The notes beneath the pieces are model-generated. The model did not search any database. It was not told the origin of the DNA and worked only from the letters and a program-made list of their open reading frames with translations. The translations under genes and the position numbers were made by a program. A stretch of DNA of 64,000 nt from Adiantum capillus-veneris (Eukaryota > Streptophyta > Polypodiopsida > Polypodiales > Pteridaceae), in NCBI GenBank assembly GCA_014529385.2, contig CM043969.1, forward strand, positions 71,760,676 to 71,824,675, written 5' to 3'. This document shows positions 45,331 to 55,466 of the stretch, piece by piece; within the stretch, counting starts at the first letter, position 1, and each line of letters opens with the position of its first letter.

Positions 45331-45555
45331 ATGTTAAATTCCATGAAAGCAAAGTCTACTTTAGGTTGAGGAAAAAAGATATGTACATAGATGCTAAGGA
45401 GTTGGGTAACACCATACCCCTTGTACATACACAAGCTTTCAATAAGTCAATAAAGAGCTCTATTTCCATGTACATGATTTTTGTTAAAGATTCTCAAAAT
45501 GAACCTAATGCTTTAGCAAAAGAAAATATAAACAATCATAAGGAATTAGAGTCTT

Positions 45556-46310
45556 TCCATGGGAATACGGGAATATGGACGATAGTAGACAGGTTCAACA
45601 AACAAGCTCATTTTATCCTTGTCAAAAAGACTATCAAAGCCCATCAAATGGCAACCCTCTTCATATCACAAATCTTCAAGTACCATGGCTTGCCAATGTC
45701 CATAGTGTTGGATAGAGATCCTAGAATGACCTGTAATTTTTGGAACGGTCTCTTTGAGAATTTAGGGACAAGGCAAATTTCTCTTTGGCCTATCATCCGT
45801 GAATGGATGGACAAAGTGAAATAGCTAACCTAACAATTCTTGATCTACTAAAAGCCTATGTAACGGAAGTAGATCAAAGGTCCCAATGGGAGAAGTACTT
45901 ACCCTTAGTGGAGTATGCCTACAATAACACTGTACATACTTCCACAAGAAAATCACCTTTCGAAGTAATTGAGGGAAGATTTAAAAGTCCCCTGCTACTT
46001 AAAGTACACATGAAGATCTTTGCTGCAAATATCTTTCCAAAATATTAAGGATGCTATCTCTATCTCACAAAACAAAGGCAAAAGGCTACTGATAATAAGC
46101 ACAGAAGAGCCCAAAACTTTGAAGAAAATGTTTGGGTCTTGCTTAAATTTCCCAAGGCTCGATTAAGGCACACCACGGGCAAAAATCTTACGGGACACCA
46201 AAAGTACTATGCTAAGTTAGCAAAAAGGTACTATGGTCCCTTCCAGATTCTTCTACCAATCAATGAGATGGCCTATCAACTCAAGTTGCCCAGCCATTGT
46301 TTAAGGCCTC
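45556..46310 (+). pseudogene. Gypsy-C integrase region (fossil)
   Basis: TGIWTIVDRFNKQAHFI, VLDRDPRMTCNFW, YVTEVDQRSQWEKYLPLVEY and TARLRHT-like and LPINEMAYQLKLP-like words follow the order of the Gypsy-D integrase. The C-terminal chromodomain is not seen. Confidence 0.85.
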
Positions 46311-46344
46311 CTATAGATTTAATCCCTGATTGGACTACATTATG

Positions 46345-47400
46345 TTGATAGTTTACGGAGAGCCTTCCTGTTATAAGGAAGCCATGTCAATGGATGAAAT
46401 GGCAAAGTGGGAGAAATCTATGCAATCAAAAATGGGATTGTTTCATAAGAATCAAACTTGGAAGTTGGTTCGGTTGCCTAAAGGTTAAACGGCATTACCA
46501 TGTAAATGGGTGTATAAACAAAAAAATACACCTCATGATAATAAACCCAAGTACAAGACACCACTTGTTGCTAAAGGATTTAAGCAGCAGCAAGGCATTG
46601 ACTTTGATGACATCTTTTCTTCGGTTGTCAAGATGACTACTCTGTGGTGTGTATTTGTGTTGGTTGCAAAAGAGGACATGGAACTTGACCAGATGGATGT
46701 CAAGATGGCATTCTTGCATGGTGATCTTCAAGAAGAAGTTTATATGGAGCAGCCAGAAGGTTTTGTTGAGAAGGGCAATGAAGACTTGTTGTGTTAGTTA
46801 GAAAAGACTCTTTATGGTCTAAAACAGTATCAAGGGAGTGGCATTGTAGATTCTACTTGTTCATGCTCTCTCAAGGCTACAAACCTAGAAATATGGACCA
46901 TTACCTCTACATTAAGTAAGCTAAAGATGGTAGTTTGCTAATTTTGGTTCTTTATGTGGATAATATGTTAATTTTTGAGAAATGCATGGATGAAATTTCA
47001 GCCTTGAAGTCAGAGTTACATGCAAACTTTGAAATGAAAGACATGGGTGAAGCAAGCCATATTCTTGGCACACGCATAAGTGAGACAAATGCAGGAAATC
47101 GGTCTATTTGTCTCAATTTGAGTACATTGCTAAAGTGCTCAATCATTTCAATATGGAGAGGGGGAAGGCATTGAGTACTCCATTGCGTCAATATGTGAAA
47201 CTTTCTAAAAATGATTGTCCTAAGTCTGAAGAGGAAAATACTAAAATGGCACAAGTGCCTTATTCATCTGCAGTTGGGAGTTTGATGTATGCTATGATTG
47301 CTACTCATCCTGATATTGCTTTTGTAGTGGGAGTTGTTAGCAGATATATGTCAAATCTAGGCAAGAAACATTGGGAGGCAATGAAAGGGGTTATGTGATA
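46345..47400 (+). pseudogene. Copia reverse transcriptase region (fossil)
   Basis: The peptides EPSCYKEAM, KWEKSMQSKMGLFHKN, TWKLVRLPKG and PCKWVYKQK open the domain. Then come LDQMDVKMAFLHGDLQEEVY, the catalytic LYVDNM near 46.95 kb, MKDMGEASHILG and VPYSSAVGSLMYAMIATHPD. The order and wording are diagnostic of Ty1/Copia RT, including VDVKTAFLxG-like and YVDDM-like boxes. This copy is broken. Confidence 0.9.
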
Positions 47401-47800
47401 TTTGAATGGTACAAAAGACATATGCATTTTCTTTGGAAGAAAGGAAGCATGTGTAATGGGTTACATGGATGCAGATTATGCAGGAGACTTGGACAAGAGA
47501 AGGTCCACTTCAAAATATGTTTTTGAATGCACTGGAGGTGCAGTTTCATGGAGATCTTGTTTGCAAGATTGTGTTACCTTATCTACTACAGAGGCTGAAC
47601 ATGTTGCAGCTTCATAAGCTTGCAAGGAAGCTATATGGCTTGGTTGGCTGGTGGGAGACTTGGAAATCAATGTTGAGATGCCTTTGTTACATTGTCATAG
47701 CCAAAGTGCTACACAATTGGCAAAGAATCCAATGCTTCATGCAAAGACAAAGCATGTGGATGTGAAGTATCACTTTATTTGTGATGTGCTTGAGGACAAG
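47401..47800 (+). pseudogene. Copia RNase H region (fossil)
   Basis: MGYMDADYAGDLDKRRSTS followed by VFECTGGAVSWRS and TLSTTEAEHVAAS is the standard Copia RNase H, as in GYSDADWAGD and LSSTEAEYMA of intact plant elements. Confidence 0.9.
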
Positions 47801-47997
47801 TGATTGCAGCTTGCGAAGATTCACACCACTGAGAATCCTATTGATCTTCTAAAAAGGGATTACCTTCAAAGCGGTTTACACAGTGTCAGGCACTCATGGG
47901 AATTGGGTAGATGATCATGGTCATTGTCTACTTGTATTGTATGTATATATACATTGTCACCCCATTTTAAATGCACATTGTCCTTTAAGTGGGAGGT

Positions 47998-48174
47998 TGT
48001 TGGGGTGGTAAAGCCCAATGTGCCGCCCCTAAGTGTTGGGCGGTTGGAGACTAACCGAGAACTAACACTGACCATTCATTCTACACGAAACAATAAGGAC
48101 TCACAACCCTCACACTATTGTGTTTGGAATCCACCCAAACCTGTGTCTTCTCTGTTCTTCTCTCTTCTCCATTA

Positions 48175-48207
<33 letters not shown>

Positions 48208-48226
48208 CTCTTGCACATGCACTTCA
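47998..48226 (+). repeat. Copia 3' LTR
   Basis: It matches the 5' LTR. A longer (CA)n tract at about 48176-48205 accounts for the length difference. It is preceded by GTGGGAGG, the purine tract. Confidence 0.9.
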
Positions 48227-49732
48227 ATTTCCTCAAGGTGTACACACTTGGAGAATAAACTTGGAAGACCCCCTTTTTTAACTTTAAAAAATCATAGAAT
48301 TTTTGGCTAGGAAACTCACATTCATAGTGCTATCATGCATAACCTACAAGTGATTTGTATGTTTCCATCACAACGGTTATGTTTTTGCAGTAATCTCCTA
48401 TTTAGCTATTGAGATTCTAATACACATAAAAACCATTCATTCATCGCCTTGTGGTGTACACACATGGAGAATAAACACACAACGATTATGTTTTCACATT
48501 AATCTCCTCTTTAGATGTTGGGATTGTAATACACATATAAACTATTCATACATTGCCTCGTCGTGTACATACATGGAGAATAAACATCGAATACCTTTTT
48601 CTCAACTTGAAAAAATCATAGATTTTTTTGTTATGAAACTTACATTAATAGTGCTATCGAGAACTGCAAGTGATTTGTATGTGGGCATCATGAAGGTAAT
48701 GTTTCATTGTTCAATCTCCTCGTGCTTTCTCCCTTATTTGGTTTGTATCTTGGTGTTTATCGACACCATCATTCAAAGATAAGAATAATGTCCTCTTTAG
48801 TTGATGTGACTATAATGCTATTTAGTGCTTGCCTCTAGGCATAAACACATCTTGGGGGTGTACCTCTAGAAATGTAAGTAAGTTAATTGGATCAAATTTT
48901 TTAAAAATAAAAATTTTATTGAAATTTGAGAGAAAAACATTAATTTTGTTAAGAAAATGAATTAATTTTATAACCCACACTACCATGTAAGTAAAGGGTT
49001 TTTTCTAATATCCTCTGAATGTATGTGATATAGATTATCTCATGTAAGTGAGCCCCTAAAACACAAATAGAGAATAAACATATAATTTTTTTTCTCAAGT
49101 TGCAAAAATCATTTGATTTTGGTTTTGTAAAAATCAAATGTATAGTTTCATCGAGAATACTTCAAGTAATTTGTATGCTGGCATCACAAAGGATATGATT
49201 TCATGGTTCAACAACTTTTCCTTGATGCTTTGTTTGATTCACATCTCGATGTTTATCAACACCATCAACCTGGTATGAGCATCATGTCCTCCTTGGATAT
49301 GGGGATCACAATGGATGTAATAAGCTATTCAATCATTGCCTAGAAGTAGACCCTTAACATAGAAGACATTTTTCTGAACGTGCAAAAATCATAGAGTTTG
49401 TCATTATGAAACTCACAATTTTTTAAGTGGGCATTGGGACTTTTCCATTTTATCTAATATGGTGTTTTGGTTTTCATTGTAAGCTAGAGGTAAACCTTGG
49501 CTATGTCCATGTTGAGGAATTGAAACCAATCAACAACATTGATCAAAGAGGTAGACTTTGAGGTGAGAAACACCAATAGATGTGCATCTAGCACAAAGAC
49601 CTCGGGTTGATGATTCCACGAGAGACTAGAGACCACCAGGTTGGGAGGAGAAAAAAAATCAATGAGGTGACTAAACATGATTGAATAAAAAACCATGCTC
49701 TGCAAAATGAATTTCACATACCATAGACCAAC
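48227..49732 (+). repeat. Degenerate repeat family 2, main array
   Basis: Recurring words in the same order are TGGAGAATAAAC (near 48250, 48466, 48572 and 49069), AAAAATCATAGA-TTTT and GAAACT-ACA (near 48282, 48605, 49100 and 49380), AAGTGATTTGTATG (48340, 48666, 49155) and TCGGTGTTTATC-like (48755, 49243). Spacings are irregular, about 280-490 bases. No coding frame is recognised. The last five bases, CCAAC (49728-49732), are the left target duplication of Gypsy-D. Confidence 0.65.
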
Positions 49733-51368
49733 TGTAATGGAATTAGCCTATTCAACTTGAGAATAGCGGAAATTAATGAGAATACTTTCGAGAAATAACT
49801 TTGTGAGCATAGCGGGTAGACATAATTGAAGATAGCAACATAATCATAGCAATTAGTTAACTTGGCATGAACAATACTTTTGCAAGAGAGAGAATTTAGA
49901 GAACATGACAACAGTTGAGGACCGGATTTATGTGGAGCCGGTCCCCCCTCCAATAGGCATTTGTATTATGATTTCTCCCATTAAGAGAGACTTGTTACAA
50001 TACATTCTTTGTGTTCCTTGTGACCTAGGTGATGCAATGAATATGGAAAGCTTCATGCATCACAATCATAGTATAACATGAACTTGAAGAAAGATTTAAT
50101 TTTCCCAAGACTTAGTCCCAAGACCTCAAACACCTTCGAAGGTGGAGAGAGCTAGTAGGGAATGAGGGTAGGGAAGAGGAAGAAGAAACATTTCATAGGA
50201 GAAAGAACTAGTTCCTCACTTATCATACTCTTGTTGCTAGCATACATAATAGCATAGTAATGAAGAAGAAGGAGATGTCAAGATTAAGCATTGAAGCATG
50301 GCTCTTGGTTGGATTTGCACTCCATAGCCAAGAGTGTTGGTGTAGGCTCTCAACCTCTACTTGCTTGGAGAAGGAGAGGGAGCTCTTGCACTTTTCATAG
50401 TACACAATGAGAGTGCTTGTGAGTGTTTGTGGGCGAGTATACCCCCTAAGCACCCCCCTAGCTTGCTTGGGTCAACCCCCCCTTGTAGCTCATGCTTGAA
50501 GCTCATTGGACCCCTCCAGGCCTAGCCAATCACAAGCAGGAGCCATTACAAGCAACATGGGTAGCCTTGGGACAAGTGTCCCCCTTTCCCCTTTGAGAGA
50601 GAGGACTTGATAAATGCTAAAACAATTAGATAATTCATGTAATTTATCATTGGACCCCTTTGAAGCCTAGCCAATAGGCTTCAAGCAACACATGAAGGTA
50701 ACATGGGTAGGGGCCTGACATGTGTCCTTGCTGCCTCTTTAAGTTGGGGCTTCCCTTGTGTGTGTGAGTGGGTGTTCTCTCTCTAGCCCCTAGGAAAAGG
50801 GCTCGCCCCCCCTCTTGTAGGAATGCTTTTGAATTTAGGTGATCAAGCACCTTACTCACCAAGCATGACAAAGCACTTGAACTAGGGGGTGTTCCCACAA
50901 GCATCTTAGGCAAGCTTCTCAAGGCACCTCAAGTACCTTAATCATGCAACAAGTCAAGCACCTCAAGCATGGAGCCACTCAAGCACCTCAAGCATCTTAA
51001 TCAAGCACCTCAAGCATGACAAACACCTCAAGCACGACAAGCACCTCAAGCAGGACAAGCACCTCGAGCTTGGGCCGGGTTCCCACGTCAAGCTCAGCCC
51101 TAGCTTACCTAAGGTCAAAGGACTTTTACACACATTTATTGGAGGTCTTCAATGAAGCTAACCCTAAGGTCTTATTCTCCATTGGTTAGCCTTGCTCTTT
51201 GATAGACCATCTTCCTTTTGGGCCCCTTTACCATTGGCCCCGTGTTGAGATAGATCTATAAGCACATATCTATATCTTAACACTTGTTCTCGTTTATTCT
51301 CCCAAATTAAGTGATCAATTTAATATGAGAAAATCATTTGGGTTGGTTAGATATTAGATTTTATGACA
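49733..51368 (-). repeat. Gypsy-D 3' LTR
   Basis: On the minus strand it starts TGTCATAAAATCTAATATC. It contains a minisatellite at about 50840-51075 and several CCAAT/ATTGG words. Confidence 0.93.
50840..51075 (+). repeat. LTR minisatellite, AAGCACCTCAAGCA-type unit
   Basis: Repeats of CAAGCACCTCAAGCATGACA and shortened forms with units of roughly 12-21 bases. The homologous tract in the other LTR (about 58040-58252) has fewer copies of the CACCTCAAGCA-GACAAG part. Confidence 0.85.
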
Positions 51369-51382
51369 TTACCTCTCTCTTG
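51369..51382 (-). other. Gypsy-D polypurine tract
   Basis: On the minus strand, CAAGAGAGAGGTAA directly before the LTR. Identical to that of Gypsy-A. Confidence 0.88.
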
Positions 51383-51727
51383 AAATCATAGTCGTCCTCG
51401 ACTATGAGGTAGAAGAGATAAAGTCTTAGTCATTAGTCAATCGTACTTAGCGGGTAAAGGATCCCTTTTTACCCTACGACATCTTTCCAAGATGGATGAC
51501 TAATACATTTGGTGCTTGGGAGACATAGCTGCCGCAAGCATGTCTGCTCTTTAGTCCATTTCATTCTCCCAAAGTAGAGTGACAAATTCTACTTGGTTTT
51601 TGAGAGACGTCGTCATCACAAACATGATTTTAAGCATGCATATTAGTTAAATTTGTGCACACTTAAAAAGAGGACTAGTCTTATAAGACAAAAACATGAG
51701 TGATTTAAAAGAAATTTGTACATGTGC

Positions 51728-53212
51728 TTACTCTAATGTAGCATTGTAAGCATTGACAAGGTTCATACTATCCTTAAGCTGTATTCCTTGCATCCATCTA
51801 GCATCTTCAAAAGGATAATTTTTGAACTTAATAAGATACCGTCGGATAATCTTACCATGTCGTAGTACCTTGTCTTCATGCCGAAGGATAGCTTCGGGTT
51901 GTAGCACCTCTTCTTGGTCTTCAACTTCGGGAGGGTCTTCAATAATTGGTTCAGTTGGTAGCTCTCCTTTGTAGGGCTTAAGCAGGCTTACATGAAAGGC
52001 ATTGTGGATAAGCCAATGGTTGGGCAACTTGAGTTGATAAGCCGTCTCATTAATGGGCTTCAAGATTTGGAAAGGACCATAGTATCTTTTTGCTAGTTTA
52101 GCATAATACTTTTGATGGCCCGTAGGATTTTTGCCCGTCGTTTGCCTTAATCGAGCCTTAGGAAACTTGAGTAAGACCCAATCATTTTCTTTGAACATTA
52201 AGGCTCTTCTGTGCTTATCAGCAGCAGCTTTTTGCCTTTGTTGAGAGATGGCTATAGCCTCCCTAATATTTTGAAAAGATTCTTGTAGGTCACGGCTATA
52301 CTCATCCGCGACGAAGATCTTCCCATGTACTTTGAGTAGCAAGGGACTTTTAGGTCTTCCCTCTATGATCTCGAAAGGTGCTTTCCCCGTAGAAGTATGT
52401 ACAGTATTATTGTAGGCATACTCTACTAGAGGTAAATACTTTTCCCATTGTGAGCGTTGATCTACTTCGGTAACATAAGTCTTGAGTAGATCGAGTATCG
52501 TAAGATTGGCTATCTCACTTTGGCCATCCGTTTGTGGGTGATAGGCCGAAGAGAAATTCAATCTTGTTTCTAGATTTTCAAAGAGACCTTTCCAGAAATT
52601 ACTGGTCATTCTAGGATCTCTATCTGACACGATGGATGTGGGTAATCCATGGTGTTTGAAAATCTGAGATATGAAGAGAGTTGCCATTTGATGTGCCTTA
52701 ATAGTCTTTTTGACAGGAATAAAATGTGCTTGCTTGCTAAACCTGTCGACTATTGTCCATATTCCTGTATTCCCATGGATAGACTTGGGTAATTTAAAGA
52801 TGAAATCCATGGATATACTCTCCCATGGTGAATTTGGAATAGGCAATGGCTGGAGTAATCCAGGTTGCTTCCCTCTATCATACTTGGTCTTTTGGCATAC
52901 TACACATTTTGAAACATACTCTTGTATGTCCACTTTCATGGTAGGCCAATAGAAATACGTCTCTACTCCTCGGAGAGTAGGTTGAATACCTCTATGCCCT
53001 GCATATGGAGGAGCATGGGATTCATACATAACCTTCTCACGAAGGGAATGGGTAACACATAGCCTATTGCCGTGGAGAAGATAACCATCCTGCAAGGTGA
53101 ATGGTTCCTCTTTCTTCCCCAAAGCAAGGGCTGACATTATGTCTCTAAAGTCAGGGTCAGTAGCATACTCATCTATCATAGAGGATAGATCATTGTGAGT
53201 AGCTATAGACAC
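51728..53212 (-). CDS. Gypsy-D integrase with C-terminal chromodomain
   Basis: This 494-codon frame carries the zinc-binding HHCC region (ESHAPPYAGHRGIQ, then YVSKCVVCQKTK) near residues 60-115. The catalytic core has Asp in MDFIFKLPKS, SDRDPRMTSNFWK and the Glu of HPQTDGQSEIANL. Next come the GPFQIL and AYQLKLPNHWLIHNAFHVSL segment and a chromodomain at the end (RRYLIKFKNYPFEDARWMQG). Integrase joins the element DNA to the host chromosome, and chromodomains in this branch are thought to bias target choice toward modified chromatin. It is the main ground for placing A, C and D in the chromovirus branch. Confidence 0.93.
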   Translation of the reverse strand: MSIATHNDLSSMIDEYATDPDFRDIMSALALGKKEEPFTLQDGYLLHGNRLCVTHSLREKVMYESHAPPYAGHRGIQPTLRGVETYFYWPTMKVDIQEYVSKCVVCQKTKYDRGKQPGLLQPLPIPNSPWESISMDFIFKLPKSIHGNTGIWTIVDRFSKQAHFIPVKKTIKAHQMATLFISQIFKHHGLPTSIVSDRDPRMTSNFWKGLFENLETRLNFSSAYHPQTDGQSEIANLTILDLLKTYVTEVDQRSQWEKYLPLVEYAYNNTVHTSTGKAPFEIIEGRPKSPLLLKVHGKIFVADEYSRDLQESFQNIREAIAISQQRQKAAADKHRRALMFKENDWVLLKFPKARLRQTTGKNPTGHQKYYAKLAKRYYGPFQILKPINETAYQLKLPNHWLIHNAFHVSLLKPYKGELPTEPIIEDPPEVEDQEEVLQPEAILRHEDKVLRHGKIIRRYLIKFKNYPFEDARWMQGIQLKDSMNLVNAYNATLE

Positions 53213-53268
53213 CGCATTAACTTTTGGTCGTCGTGAAAGTGCATCGGCAACTTGATTGTGCTTACCAG

Positions 53269-55455
53269 CTATGTGAGCAATATGGAATTAAATTGCGAAA
53301 GAAAATTTGCCCACCTCATTTGTTTGTCGGAAAGCTTGGTTTGCGTCATGAAATAATTGAGACTTTGGTGGTCGATTCGTAGGATAAATGGAGTCCCCAA
53401 TAGGTAGTGCTTCCATGTGTCTAGGACATGTAGAACAGCTAAAAGCTCTTTCTCATAAATGCCCAAGACTCGTTCATCACTATTGAGCCTTCGGCTCTCA
53501 TATGCTATGGCATGCCCTTCTTGAAGCAAAACCGCTCCAAGGCAATCACCACACGCATCACATTGGACCTCAAATGGCTTTGAGAGATCCGGAAGCACGA
53601 GGACTGGTTGGGAAGTAAGCTTCTCTTTGAGTTTTTCAAAAGCATTTTGCTCATTAGCAGTCCATACAAACTTAACGTTCTTCTTTGTTAAGTCGTGAAG
53701 TGGTCCTGCTACTTGAGAGAATTTTGCTATGAAGCGTCTATAGTATACACACATACCAATAAAGCTTCTTAGCTCATGTAGATTCCTTGGGTAAGGCCAT
53801 GATTTTATTACCTCTAACTTTGATGGATCCATACGAATACCATCGTGAGAGATAATATGACCTAGATATTGAATCTCTTGAAGAAAGAATTCGCTTTTCT
53901 TTTGGTTGAGATAAAGCTTGTTCTCCCTCAATGCTTGAAAAATCACTTGGACATGCTGCTTATGTTCCTCCAAAGACTTGGAGTAGATGATGATATCATC
54001 AAAGAACACTCCAGTGAATTTTCGATATGGTCTAAAAATTTTCTCCATCAAACGATTGAACGTAGCTAGTGCATTAGTCAAGCCAAAAGGCATGACTAGA
54101 TATTCATAAAGACCAAACGTTGTGCGAAACACGGTCTTTAAGATATCTTCATCCACTATCCTTATTTGATGATAGCCACTCTTAAGGTCAATCCTATTGA
54201 AGTAGGTAGAGCCTTGTAGCTTATCAAACAGATCTTCTACCCGAGGTACGGAAAATCTGTTTTTGATAGTGATATGGTTTAGTGCTCGATAGTCCACACA
54301 CATACGGTATGTACCATCTTTCTTTTGCACTAAAAGGACTGGAGAACAAAAGGGAGAGGAACTAGGCCTCACCATCCCTTTGTCTACCAGCTCTTGTACT
54401 TGCCTCATGATCTCCTCTTGTTGAGCTTGTGAGACTCGATAAGGAGGCTTGTTAGGTGGTGAGCTTCCAGGAAGGAGCTCAATACGATGGTCATCATCCC
54501 CTCGTTTTGGAGGTAAGTCCATAGGGATATCATCGATGAACACATCTTGGAATCCTTTTAGAAAATTAGACAAGTCTAACTCTTCTTGATTCCTATCATT
54601 TACATTTGATGAAACATTAGTATCTTTTGGAGACTCTTTGACAAAAATCATGTACGCAGAAACTGAGCTCTTCATTGACTTATCAAAAGAAAGAGGATTT
54701 ACAAGTGGAATAGTGCGACCACGCTCACTAGAATCTATATACATGTTCTTTCCCCTGTAAGTGAAGTAAATTCTCCTTTCAGGGAACTTCATGTTGGCAG
54801 CCATGCGATCAAACCATGGTGCCCCTAGGATAACATCCTGATGTTGGAGAGGAGAGATGAAGAAGTATTCTTTGTCGACATAGCTTTGGACATGAAGCCT
54901 CAACTTCCCAATCAAGGGAGTAACGGAGGCTTGTTGTCCCTTGAAAGCTGCATCAGCTGTTACTATATCTCCCATCTCAAAAGCTTGAATGCCCAACTTG
55001 GTGGCCAACTCTATTGATATGAAGTTGAGAGTAGAGCCAGGGTCAAACAAGATGAAGGCATCATGCTCTCTTACCTTTCCCCAAGCATAGGAGAGTGATG
55101 ATCCTTTGCAATGAGCATCCTCTTTTGGAGCTTCGATGGTGGAAGCCCTAGGAGTCTCATTGCGAGTATTCTTCTTGGGGCAAGAACGATAGCCATGTCC
55201 TTGCTCCCCACACTTGAAACATTTATGGTCCTTGCAAAAAGCTTTAAGCTCTTCAGGAGAGAGTTTGTTTTTACCTTTGTAAACTCCCTTCTCCTTGGAC
55301 TGATTGTTGTTGTTGTTGTTGTTGTTATTGTTGGAAGTGCCTTGGGAATTATTTTGAGCATTGGATTTCCCCTTTGCATCATTTTTATCTTTGTTTTCCA
55401 TGGGCTTGACATTACGTCTAGCCCCTTGATGGAAATTGATGCGTGAAGCAACCAT
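53269..55455 (-). CDS. Gypsy-D knuckle, protease, reverse transcriptase and RNase H block
   Basis: This 728-codon frame shows domains in order. A basic linker has an Asn run encoded by a (GTT)n tract on the plus strand (55304-55333). A CCHC knuckle, CFKCGEQGHGYRSCP, lies near residue 80. The retropepsin site AFILFDPGSTLNFIS is near residue 130. RT then runs from GMVRPSSSPFCSPVLLVQKK through CVDYRALN and [12 protein letters not shown] to the catalytic FFDDIIIYSK and QYLGHIIS. RNase H follows (FEVQCDACGDCLGAVLLQE, IYEKELLAVLHVL). In the family it copies genomic RNA to DNA within the particle. It matches the remnants in Gypsy-A closely. Confidence 0.93.
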   Translation of the reverse strand: MVASRINFHQGARRNVKPMENKDKNDAKGKSNAQNNSQGTSNNNNNNNNNNQSKEKGVYKGKNKLSPEELKAFCKDHKCFKCGEQGHGYRSCPKKNTRNETPRASTIEAPKEDAHCKGSSLSYAWGKVREHDAFILFDPGSTLNFISIELATKLGIQAFEMGDIVTADAAFKGQQASVTPLIGKLRLHVQSYVDKEYFFISPLQHQDVILGAPWFDRMAANMKFPERRIYFTYRGKNMYIDSSERGRTIPLVNPLSFDKSMKSSVSAYMIFVKESPKDTNVSSNVNDRNQEELDLSNFLKGFQDVFIDDIPMDLPPKRGDDDHRIELLPGSSPPNKPPYRVSQAQQEEIMRQVQELVDKGMVRPSSSPFCSPVLLVQKKDGTYRMCVDYRALNHITIKNRFSVPRVEDLFDKLQGSTYFNRIDLKSGYHQIRIVDEDILKTVFRTTFGLYEYLVMPFGLTNALATFNRLMEKIFRPYRKFTGVFFDDIIIYSKSLEEHKQHVQVIFQALRENKLYLNQKKSEFFLQEIQYLGHIISHDGIRMDPSKLEVIKSWPYPRNLHELRSFIGMCVYYRRFIAKFSQVAGPLHDLTKKNVKFVWTANEQNAFEKLKEKLTSQPVLVLPDLSKPFEVQCDACGDCLGAVLLQEGHAIAYESRRLNSDERVLGIYEKELLAVLHVLDTWKHYLLGTPFILRIDHQSLNYFMTQTKLSDKQMRWANFLSQFNSILLT
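55304..55333 (+). repeat. (GTT)n microsatellite inside the Gypsy-D coding block
   Basis: About nine GTT units that read as a run of Asn on the minus strand. It is absent or short in the Gypsy-A and Gypsy-C copies. Confidence 0.9.
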
Positions 55456-55466
55456 GGTGTGGTGGA

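Larger units (their letters stand above)
41550..46310 (+). mobile_element. Gypsy-C: partial Gypsy-A relative inside Copia
   Basis: A chromodomain-type Gypsy fossil on the plus strand starts inside the Copia gag. The 5' LTR is 41550-43058, with the same TGTCATAATAACTAATATC start as Gypsy-A. An initiator-Met PBS (TTGGTATCAGAGC) follows at 43059. Parts seen are gag, knuckle, protease and integrase. RT and RNase H are not recognised, and no 3' LTR is found before Copia sequence resumes. It is broken many times. Confidence 0.85.
40018..48226 (+). mobile_element. Copia-type element containing part of a Gypsy element
   Basis: This Ty1/Copia fossil lies on the plus strand. The 5' LTR is 40018-40233 and the 3' LTR 47998-48226, each starting TGTTGGGGTGGTAAAG and ending CACTTCA. 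They differ at about a tenth of sites by eye, so the copy is old. An initiator-Met-like PBS and a purine tract (GTGGGAGG) are in place. Parts seen are the beginning of gag (from about 41304) and, after the Gypsy-C insertion, RT and RNase H (46.35-47.66 kb). The middle Copia parts (the rest of gag, protease and integrase) are not seen. The element is broken (roughly ten breaks). The flanks ATTAT and ATTTC match only in part. Confidence 0.85.

Noticed and set aside
51728-52000. Chromodomain as a host chromatin protein
   Set aside because: It is fused to integrase in a clear Ty3/Gypsy element between LTRs, so it belongs to the element.
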